This document shows positions 7,558 through 16,308 of a DNA stretch of 32,110 nucleotides, piece by piece. Within the stretch, counting starts at the first letter, position 1. Each line of letters opens with the position of its first letter. A program made the position numbers and the translations under genes. The DNA is from Oscillospiraceae bacterium (GTDB taxonomy: Bacteria > Bacillota > Clostridia > Oscillospirales > Oscillospiraceae), in assembly GCA_017458085.1 (NCBI GenBank), contig JAFTGE010000075.1, positions 1 through 32,110 on the forward strand, read 5' to 3'. Under the pieces are notes generated by a model, which made no database searches, was not told where the DNA came from, and worked only from the letters and a program-made list of their open reading frames with translations.

Positions 7558-9495
7558 TTGGAAGCACGGCGCGCGCACCATGCGCTGAGCGTCGAGGCCG
7601 CCGAACGCATAACCGCCGAGGCCGCCGCGCTGATCGCGCAGCCCGAAAACGCCGCCGCCCGCGACGCCATGCAGGAAAAGCTTGTCTCCCTGGTGGAGCA
7701 GAAGCTGACCGTTTCCCGCGGGGAGCTGGGCAGCTTCCGCGACAGAGGCAGCGTGAAAGTCCTCGTCAGCGCCGCCGAGCCGGTAGGCGCCGACCGCCTC
7801 GCCCGGCTGCGCGACGCGGTCACAAAAAGCTTTGCCGCCGCCGGAGAAGCCCCGGCCCCGGAGCAGCTTATAATGGAAACAAAAGTGGACGAAGGGCTGA
7901 TCGGCGGACTGCGCCTGCAGGTGGGCGACACCGTCTATGACGGCAGCGTCGCGGCCCTGCTGGGCCGCGCCCGCCGCGAGCTTGGCGAGAACGACGACCT
8001 GGATCACGCGCTGACCGAGGCCCTTTCCGCCCAGATCGCGACCCTTTCCGCGAACCCCGAGATCTACCAGATGGGCACCGTCATCAGCGTGTCCGACGGG
8101 ATCTGCCGCGTGTCGGGCATCTCCGACGCCATGGCGGGCGAGCTGCTGGAAATCCAGGGCGGCCTGCGCGGCATGGTCATGGACCTGGAAAAGGACAACG
8201 TGGGCGCCGTGCTGCTGGGCAGCTACGACACCCTGCAGGAGGGCAACTGGGTGCGCCGGACTGGGCGCATCACCGAGGTGCCCGTGGGCGAGGAGCTGCT
8301 CGGCCGCGTGGTCAACGCCCTGGGCGTCCCCGTGGACGGCCTGGGCGAGCTGCACACCGCCGAGACGCGGCCCATCGAAAGTCCCGCGCCCGGCGTCATC
8401 GACCGCAAGAGCGTCTCCCGGCCCATGCAGACCGGCATCAAGGCCATCGACGCACTGGTGCCCATCGGCCGCGGTCAGCGTGAGCTGATCATCGGCGACC
8501 GGCAGACCGGCAAGACCGCCATCGCCATCGACACCATCCTCAACCAAAAGGGCAAGGATATGATCTGCATCTACGTCGCGATCGGTCAGAAGGAATCGAC
8601 CGTGGCGGGTGTAGTCAACACCCTGCGCGAGCACGGCGCCATGGACTACAGCATTGTGGTCTCCGCCAGCGCCTCGGAGTCGGCGCCCATGCTCTATATC
8701 GCGCCCTACGCCGGCGCCGCCATGGGCGAGTACTTCATGTACAAGGGCCGCGACGTGCTCATTATCTATGACGACCTGTCCAAGCAGGCCGTCGCCTACC
8801 GCGAGATCTCGCTGCTGCTGCACCGTCCGCCCGGACGCGAAGCCTTCCCCGGCGACGTGTTCTACCTGCATTCGAGACTGCTCGAGCGCGCGGCGCGTCT
8901 CAGCGACGAAATGGGCGGCGGCAGCATGACCGCCCTGCCCATCATCGAGACCCAGGCCGGCGACATCGCCGCTTACATCCCCACCAACGTCATCTCCATC
9001 ACCGACGGCCAGATCTTCCTGGAAACCGACCTGTTTGCCTCCGGCGTGCGGCCGGCCATCAACGTCGGCCTGTCCGTGTCCCGCGTGGGCGGCTCGGCCC
9101 AGCTGGGCGCCATGAAGCAGGTGGCGGGACGTCTGCGCATGGATCTGGCCCAGTACCGCGAGCTTGCCGCCTTCGCGCAGTTCGGCTCCGATCTGGACAA
9201 AACCACCCAGGCCACCCTGCGCCGCGGCGACCGCATGACAGAGCTTTTAAAGCAGGGGCAGTACGCACCCATGGAGGCCTCCGATCAAGTGATCTCCATC
9301 TTCGCGGCCAACGCCGGGTACATGGACGATGTGGCGCTCAAGGACATCGCCCGCTTCGAGGCGGGGCTGATCCCCTTCGTCAACGAGCAGTATCCCGGCC
9401 TGCACGGGGAGATCCTCTCCGGCAAAAAGCTTGACGACGGGCAGCTTGCCAAGCTGCGCCGCGCCATCGAGTCCTTCAAGGAGAGCTTTGAATAA
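7558..9495 (+). CDS. atpA: ATP synthase alpha subunit with N-terminal delta-like domain
   Basis: Alpha subunits form the F1 hexamer with beta and bind nucleotide at non-catalytic sites. Numbering from the TTG at 7558: residues 1-50 are coiled coil continuing from the preceding b' segment; 66-140 match the delta C-terminal domain ([27 protein letters not shown]); alpha begins near 147, with Walker A GDRQTGKT at 313-320 and the VSRVGGSAQ arginine-finger region. Normal alpha is about 500 residues, and the alpha part here is complete. The delta N-terminal six-helix domain is absent, and no separate delta gene exists in the operon. TTG 7558 has no ribosome binding site; the frame is open back to the amber codon at 7504. 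The best internal start is ATG 7873 (Met106), preceded by GGAG at nine bases. The true start is unresolved. Confidence 0.85.
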   Translation: MEARRAHHALSVEAAERITAEAAALIAQPENAAARDAMQEKLVSLVEQKLTVSRGELGSFRDRGSVKVLVSAAEPVGADRLARLRDAVTKSFAAAGEAPAPEQLIMETKVDEGLIGGLRLQVGDTVYDGSVAALLGRARRELGENDDLDHALTEALSAQIATLSANPEIYQMGTVISVSDGICRVSGISDAMAGELLEIQGGLRGMVMDLEKDNVGAVLLGSYDTLQEGNWVRRTGRITEVPVGEELLGRVVNALGVPVDGLGELHTAETRPIESPAPGVIDRKSVSRPMQTGIKAIDALVPIGRGQRELIIGDRQTGKTAIAIDTILNQKGKDMICIYVAIGQKESTVAGVVNTLREHGAMDYSIVVSASASESAPMLYIAPYAGAAMGEYFMYKGRDVLIIYDDLSKQAVAYREISLLLHRPPGREAFPGDVFYLHSRLLERAARLSDEMGGGSMTALPIIETQAGDIAAYIPTNVISITDGQIFLETDLFASGVRPAINVGLSVSRVGGSAQLGAMKQVAGRLRMDLAQYRELAAFAQFGSDLDKTTQATLRRGDRMTELLKQGQYAPMEASDQVISIFAANAGYMDDVALKDIARFEAGLIPFVNEQYPGLHGEILSGKKLDDGQLAKLRRAIESFKESFE

Positions 9496-9520
9496 TTTTT
9501 AAGGAAAGGAGCTTGATTGT

Positions 9521-11768
<2,248 letters not shown>

Positions 11769-11777
11769 GGAGCGGCC

Positions 11778-12041
11778 ATGGCAAAGGAATTTCGTCTGAG
11801 CGTTGTCACCGGAGACGGCACCGTCTTTGATGACAGCGTGGACTATCTCAACATCCCCACGCCCTTCGGCTCGGTGGGCGTGCTGGCCGGACATGCCAGC
11901 ATGCTCTGCGCCGTGGAGCCGGGCGTCCTGCGCTGCACCAGGAATGGCGAGACGCTGCGCATCCGCGTGGGCAAGGGCGTGGCCAACGTCGAGGGCCGCG
12001 AGACCACCGTCCTCGTGGCCGAGGGCGAGACGCTGGAATAA
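11778..12041 (+). CDS. atpC: F-type ATP synthase subunit epsilon, short form
   Basis: Epsilon is part of the central stalk and, in many bacteria, an inhibitor of ATP hydrolysis. This protein has only 87 residues: the N-terminal beta-sandwich is present (FRLSVVTGDGTVFDD, FGSVGVLAGHASML, VGKGVANVEG), but the C-terminal two-helix arm that inserts into F1 is missing; usual length is about 130-140. The stop is followed within ten bases by the operon terminator, so this is a natural end and not an obvious frameshift. GAGGAG precedes the ATG, nine bases after atpD. Confidence 0.93.
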   Translation: MAKEFRLSVVTGDGTVFDDSVDYLNIPTPFGSVGVLAGHASMLCAVEPGVLRCTRNGETLRIRVGKGVANVEGRETTVLVAEGETLE

Positions 12042-12050
12042 GAGAACGCA

Positions 12051-12082
12051 TTGAGGCCCCCGCCGTTTGGCGGGGGCCTCAA
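12051..12082. terminator. Bidirectional terminator between atpC and the galactokinase-like gene
   Basis: A perfect 14-bp stem (12051-12064 with 12069-12082, loop GTTT) lies between the convergent stops. The T-run is weak on both sides, but the stem is very GC-rich. Confidence 0.75.
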
Positions 12083-12096
12083 TGCTGCGTTTATTC

Positions 12097-13176
12097 TTAC
12101 AGCAGCTTCATCTTCATGCAGCTGCCGGGGCCGAAGGTCTTCTCCATCTCGGTCCTGTAATCCTCGAACAGCGCCGTGGGCATCAGCGCCTGCACACAGC
12201 CGGCAAAGCCGCCGCCGTGCACACGCCAGGCACCCTTGCCCTCCAGCAGCTTACGGCTCAGCGCCAGGCCCTGCTCAAGCTTGGTGTCGCCGGTGGCGCT
12301 GGTGACGATGTTATTGAGCAGCTCCTCCGAGGAGCGGCCCGACTCGTTCATCAGGCGCATATACTTTGCGCCGTCGCGATCCTTGAGCGCGTCGCGCATC
12401 TGGGGCACGCGCTCGTTTTCCGCGAAAAAGTGCATCGCACGGCGCACCGGGCGGTTGGAGGCGTCCCAGCCCCGGGCGCGAAATTCCTCCGGGTCCACAT
12501 CCGCCAGCACACCCTTGTCAAAGAGGTTGGCCACATACACCATGTCCGCCGGGATGCGGGCATAGGAGGTGTCCAGCCCCGCGTGGCTGCCGCCGGTGTT
12601 GGTCAGGCACACGGTCAGGCCCATGCCCTCAAAGTCGGCCTCGACCGGCTCGATCTCGCGGGTCTGAAAGTCCACATAGATGGTCTTGCCCAGGGCGCAG
12701 GTCATCTGACTCATGAGGCCGCAGGGCTTGCCAAAAAACTCGTTCTCCGCCTGCTGCGCGGCACGGGCAATGACCATGGAGTCGACCTTGCCGTCATTAA
12801 ACAGCGCGCTGAGAATGCGCCCGATGGTGACCGAGAAGGCCGCCGAGGAGCTCAGCCCCGCGCCGATGGGCAGCGTGCTGCGAATGGTGGCGTCAAAGCC
12901 GCCAACGGCGAGGCCGAGATCGGCAAAGGCCGCGATCATGCCGCGCACCAGCGCCTTGGGCGTGCCGAAATCGGCGGTCTTGGGGCGCAGATGATCCACG
13001 CGCACATCAAAGGGACGCATCCCCTCGGGCCGGACATGCACCATTTTGGTGCCGTTGGCCTCAAAATCGGCGGTGATGCCGCGGTCGACGGCGGCGGCAA
13101 GAATGCGGCCGTTCTGGTGATCGGTATGGTTGCCGGCAAGCTCCATCCTGCCGGGGGTAAAAATCTGATTCAACAC
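12097..13176 (-). CDS. Galactokinase-like GHMP kinase with altered active site
   Basis: The 359-residue protein belongs to the GHMP kinase superfamily, closest to galactokinase, which phosphorylates galactose at C1. The sugar signature is present in variant form (PGRMELAGNHTDHQNG, residues 8-23, with Asn in place of the usual Glu before HTD). The ATP loop TLPIGAGLSSSAA is at 101-113, and the C-terminal glycine motif VHGGGFAGCV is present. The catalytic Asp in the usual GIMDQ motif is Ser156 here (CGLMSQ). The start is GTG 13176, with AGGAG upstream and a stop codon five codons before it, so the protein lacks the roughly 20-30 N-terminal residues of typical galactokinases. It could be a kinase with another substrate or an inactive, regulatory homologue. 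Confidence 0.8.
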   Translation of the reverse strand: MLNQIFTPGRMELAGNHTDHQNGRILAAAVDRGITADFEANGTKMVHVRPEGMRPFDVRVDHLRPKTADFGTPKALVRGMIAAFADLGLAVGGFDATIRSTLPIGAGLSSSAAFSVTIGRILSALFNDGKVDSMVIARAAQQAENEFFGKPCGLMSQMTCALGKTIYVDFQTREIEPVEADFEGMGLTVCLTNTGGSHAGLDTSYARIPADMVYVANLFDKGVLADVDPEEFRARGWDASNRPVRRAMHFFAENERVPQMRDALKDRDGAKYMRLMNESGRSSEELLNNIVTSATGDTKLEQGLALSRKLLEGKGAWRVHGGGFAGCVQALMPTALFEDYRTEMEKTFGPGSCMKMKLL

Positions 13177-13232
13177 TTGAATATGCTCCTAAACTCCTGA
13201 AACCTTGAATTTCCAATGCTTTACAATTCAGT

Positions 13233-13261
13233 AGCATATACCAGATCGTCCGTAAAGTCAA
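13233..13261 (-). promoter_or_regulatory. SigA-like promoter of the galactokinase-like gene
   Basis: On the minus strand -35 TTGACT (13261-13256) and -10 TATGCT (13238-13233) are separated by 17 bases, about 57 bases upstream of the start codon. Confidence 0.7.
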
Positions 13262-13339
13262 CCGCCGCGCCATCGAATTAAAAAGTTTTATCCGATCTTT
13301 TTGCTTCATTATTTCTGCCTGAACTTGGAACACTAACCC

Positions 13340-13368
13340 TTGCGATCGGCCCCGATAGATTGTATAAT
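13340..13368 (+). promoter_or_regulatory. SigA-like promoter of pncB
   Basis: -35 TTGCGA (13340-13345) and a perfect -10 TATAAT (13363-13368) are separated by 17 bases, about 38 bases before the start codon. Confidence 0.75.
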
Positions 13369-13406
13369 AGCTTCAGCAAAGTGATTTTTTGGAGGAATAC
13401 AACAAC

Positions 13407-14873
13407 ATGAATCTGAATAAAGCCAACGGAATCAATCTCACCATGCTCTGCGATTTTTACGAGCTGACCATGGGCAACGGCTACTTTGCCGACGGCATGG
13501 CCGACCGTATATGCTACTTCGACGTTTTCTACCGCAGCGTGCCCGATAACGGCGGCTACGCCATCGCCGCGGGGCTGGAATCCATCGTGCAGTATATCCA
13601 GGATCTGCACTTTGACGAGGAGGATATCGCCTACCTGCGCGGCCGCGGTCTGTTCAGCGAGGGCTTCCTCGACTACTTGAGAAACTTTAAATTCGTCGGT
13701 GACGTCTGGGCCATCCCCGAGGGCACGCCCATCTTCCCCATGGAGCCGATCATCACCGTCCGCGCCCCCGCGATCCAGGCCCAGCTGATCGAGACCTATC
13801 TGCTGCTGGAGTTTAATCACCAGAGCCTGATCGCCACCAAGGCCAGCCGCATCTGCCGCGCCGCCCAGGGCCGTGCGGTACTGGAGTTCGGCTCACGGCG
13901 CGCCCAAGGCATCGCCGCCGCCGTCACCGGGGCCCGCGCCGCCTTCATCGGCGGCTGCGCCGGCACCGCCTGCACCGTCTCCGACCAGATCTACGGCGTG
14001 CCCGCCGCCGGCACCATGGCCCACTCCTGGGTGCAGATGTTCGACTCCGAGTACGACGCCTTTGTCAGCTACTGCCGCACCTATCCCCACGCGGCGACGC
14101 TCCTGGTGGACACTTACAACACGCTCAAATCCGGCGTGCCCAATGCCATCCGCGCCTTTAACGAGGTGCTCAAGCCCCTGGGCATCACCAAATGCGGCAT
14201 CCGCCTCGACTCCGGCGACATGGCCTACCTGACCCAGAAGGCCCGGAAAATGCTCGACGAGGCCGGTTGGACCGAGTGCACCATCACCGTCTCCAACTCC
14301 CTGGACGAGCGGCTGATCACCGATATCATCCAGCAGGGCGCCAGGATCGACTCCTTCGGCGTGGGCGAGCGGCTGATCACCTCCAAGAGCGCGCCGGTCT
14401 TCGGCGGGGTGTACAAGCTCTGCGCTGTGGAGAAGGACGACGGCACCGTCATCCCCAAGATCAAGGTCAGCGAGAATATCGGCAAGATCACCAACCCCGG
14501 CTTCAAGAAGGTCTACCGCTTCTTCAACCGCGAAACCGGCATGGCCGAGGCCGACTACATCTGCATGGCCGACGAGGTCGTCGACGACAGCCAGCCCCTG
14601 ATGATCTGCGACCCGCAGGAGCGCTGGAAGAAAAAGCTCATGGAGAACTTCCGCGCCGAGCCGCTGCAGGTGCCCATCTTCAAAAACGGCGAGCTGGTCT
14701 ACCAGCTGCCCTCGCTCAAGGAGATCAAGACCCGCTGCGCCTATCAGGTCAGCACCCTCTGGCCCGAGGTCAAGCGCTTTGACAACCCCCATCAGTACTA
14801 CGTGGATCTCTCCCCGAAGCTCATGGAACTCAAGGACCGGATGCTGGAGGAGCACGGCCACGCGCAGATTTAA
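13407..14873 (+). CDS. pncB: Nicotinate phosphoribosyltransferase
   Basis: The enzyme makes nicotinate mononucleotide from nicotinate and PRPP in the NAD salvage pathway. The 488-residue protein starts MNLNKANGINLTMLCDFYELTMGNGYF, characteristic of the family. It includes the EFGSRRAQG substrate loop, the GTMAHSW segment with the histidine that is phosphorylated in the family, and GIRLDSGDMAYL followed by FGVGERLITSK, the phosphoribosyl-binding region. Length fits the Gram-positive long form. Start ATG 13407 follows GGAGG by 11 bases. It has its own promoter and a strong terminator, so it is probably monocistronic. Confidence 0.95.
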   Translation: MNLNKANGINLTMLCDFYELTMGNGYFADGMADRICYFDVFYRSVPDNGGYAIAAGLESIVQYIQDLHFDEEDIAYLRGRGLFSEGFLDYLRNFKFVGDVWAIPEGTPIFPMEPIITVRAPAIQAQLIETYLLLEFNHQSLIATKASRICRAAQGRAVLEFGSRRAQGIAAAVTGARAAFIGGCAGTACTVSDQIYGVPAAGTMAHSWVQMFDSEYDAFVSYCRTYPHAATLLVDTYNTLKSGVPNAIRAFNEVLKPLGITKCGIRLDSGDMAYLTQKARKMLDEAGWTECTITVSNSLDERLITDIIQQGARIDSFGVGERLITSKSAPVFGGVYKLCAVEKDDGTVIPKIKVSENIGKITNPGFKKVYRFFNRETGMAEADYICMADEVVDDSQPLMICDPQERWKKKLMENFRAEPLQVPIFKNGELVYQLPSLKEIKTRCAYQVSTLWPEVKRFDNPHQYYVDLSPKLMELKDRMLEEHGHAQI

Positions 14874-14876
14874 GGC

Positions 14877-14907
14877 AAAAATCCCGGACTTTCGTCCGGG
14901 ATTTTTT
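14877..14907. terminator. Bidirectional terminator between pncB and trmO
   Basis: A 13-bp stem (AAAAATCCCGGAC and its complement, loop TTTC) ends in a T6 run and begins in an A-run. It serves both convergent genes and overlaps the trmO stop codon. Confidence 0.85.
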
Positions 14908-15592
14908 ACGTTCTCTCGTTGATCTCCGTCACGGTCAGGGTCTCCCCGTCCACCGAGAAGGCCACGTCCAGGCCGGCGAAGGCCATGGCGTAGCGCCGGG
15001 CGGGGTCATCCTGATAGCGCGGACGCGGATCGTTGGCCAAAACCGCGGTCAGTGCCGCGCGTTTGTCTGCCGGCACCTTTTCCTCCATGCCCGGCGCAAA
15101 GCGCACGGCCAGGGTCGCCCCCGGATCGGGGGCAAAGCCCGACAGGGCCTCCGGGTGGCAGTCGGCATAGGGCAGGTAGGGCTTGATGTCATAGACGGGA
15201 GTACCGTCCATAAGGTCGACGCCCGCGATCAGCAGCACCGTGCCGAGGCCGGGCCGCGTTTCCATCCCCATCAGGCGCACGCAGGACAGGCCCAGCGCAT
15301 TCGGCCGAAAAGGGGAGCGCGTGGCGAACACGCCCATGCGCTTGTTGCCGCCCAGCCGCGGCGGACGCACCGTCGGCGACCAGGGCTTATTCGCATTTTC
15401 GGAGAACTGCCAGATCAGCCAGATATGACTGAAGCCCTCCAGCCCGCGCAGGGCGTCGGGATTGCGGTACTCCGGCTCAAAAACCACGGCGGCGGTCAGC
15501 TCCCCCACCACGCCCGCCTGCCGGGGGATGCCGAATTTTTCCTGAAAATCGCTCCGAACGCGGGCGATCGGGCGAACGATATAGTCCGCCAT
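14906..15592 (-). CDS. trmO: tRNA m6t6A37 methyltransferase TrmO family (TsaA-like)
   Basis: The 228-residue protein has the TsaA/TrmO beta-barrel signature: PIARVRSDFQEKFGIPRQAG near the start, LEGFSHIWLIWQF, the GVFATRSPFRPNALGLS motif that binds S-adenosylmethionine and substrate, and DIKPYLPYAD. Known members N6-methylate t6A at position 37 of threonine tRNA. Start ATG 15592 lies two bases after the stop of the upstream protease gene, so translation is probably coupled. It is last in the miaB-mutS-CPBP-trmO operon; another tRNA-37 modifier, MiaB, leads that operon. Confidence 0.85.
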   Translation of the reverse strand: MADYIVRPIARVRSDFQEKFGIPRQAGVVGELTAAVVFEPEYRNPDALRGLEGFSHIWLIWQFSENANKPWSPTVRPPRLGGNKRMGVFATRSPFRPNALGLSCVRLMGMETRPGLGTVLLIAGVDLMDGTPVYDIKPYLPYADCHPEALSGFAPDPGATLAVRFAPGMEEKVPADKRAALTAVLANDPRPRYQDDPARRYAMAFAGLDVAFSVDGETLTVTEINERT

Positions 15593-15594
15593 AC

Positions 15595-16308
15595 TCACAG
15601 ATACGCCTGCAGGCTCAGCGCGGCGTTGATGGCGATGGTGTTGACCGCCATATGGAAAAAGATGCCGCACCAGATGCTGTTTGTGCGCTCATAGCAGCGC
15701 GCCAGCAGCCAGCCCACCGGCAGATACTGCAGCAGGTAGACCAGATAAAGGGGGTTGGTCAGCGCATAGCTCCAAATATGGTACAGCGCAAAGGCCGCCA
15801 TACTGACCGCGTAGGCCAGCACCCGGTTTTTCCGCCGCAGCACACCGAAAAGCCCCGCCCGGAACATCAGCTCCTCCACAATGGGAGCCAGCACCATGGC
15901 CGCGGCCTTCATGGGGCCGGTGTCATGGAGCACCAGGGACATGACCTCGGCATTGTTGGGGTTTTCGCTGTCGGGCAGCGCCGCCGTCATCAGGCTGAAC
16001 AGGAGCAGGTTGAACGCCATCATCGCCAGGTACGACCAGACCACCTCCAGCACACAGCGCAGCGGGTGATCCGCCAGCGGGTCAAAGTCCCGCCGTAAAA
16101 AGCGGAAGGCCACCAAAACCATGTACACGGCGCCCACGCCGTAGACAATGAAATTGGCCATGTTTTCGGTCAGGCCCGTACGCTCGGCAACCAGCCCCAG
16201 CGCCACAGGCAGCAGGACTATATGCACCGGCAGCCAGGAGAGCACGCAGATGGCTTCCCGCCTGGTCAGCGCGCTGGTAAAGGGAAAATTGACGCGTTTG
16301 CCCATCAT
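15595..16308 (-). CDS. CPBP family intramembrane metalloprotease
   Basis: This 237-residue polytopic membrane protein has all three motifs of the CPBP (Rce1/Abi) family: EELMFR, FALYH and HMAVN, which supply the Glu and His residues of the intramembrane active site. About six to seven hydrophobic segments are visible. Substrates of bacterial members are mostly unknown; some act in peptide maturation or self-immunity. Its ATG overlaps the mutS stop (ATGA), so it is translationally coupled to mutS, and trmO follows within two bases. Nothing in the context explains its role. Confidence 0.85.
   Translation of the reverse strand: MMGKRVNFPFTSALTRREAICVLSWLPVHIVLLPVALGLVAERTGLTENMANFIVYGVGAVYMVLVAFRFLRRDFDPLADHPLRCVLEVVWSYLAMMAFNLLLFSLMTAALPDSENPNNAEVMSLVLHDTGPMKAAAMVLAPIVEELMFRAGLFGVLRRKNRVLAYAVSMAAFALYHIWSYALTNPLYLVYLLQYLPVGWLLARCYERTNSIWCGIFFHMAVNTIAINAALSLQAYL

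Noticed and set aside
7033-8871. Very long open frame on the minus strand opposite the ATP synthase alpha region
   Set aside because: It is a GC-rich antisense shadow of a strongly conserved gene, has Gly/His/Asp-rich low-information sequence and no ribosome binding site. The same applies to the long opposite-strand frames at 20411-22537, 26828-29638 and 10311-11894.
12036-12050. Frameshift removing the C-terminus of epsilon
   Set aside because: Only about ten bases separate the stop from the terminator stem, so no helical domain is encoded in any frame downstream.
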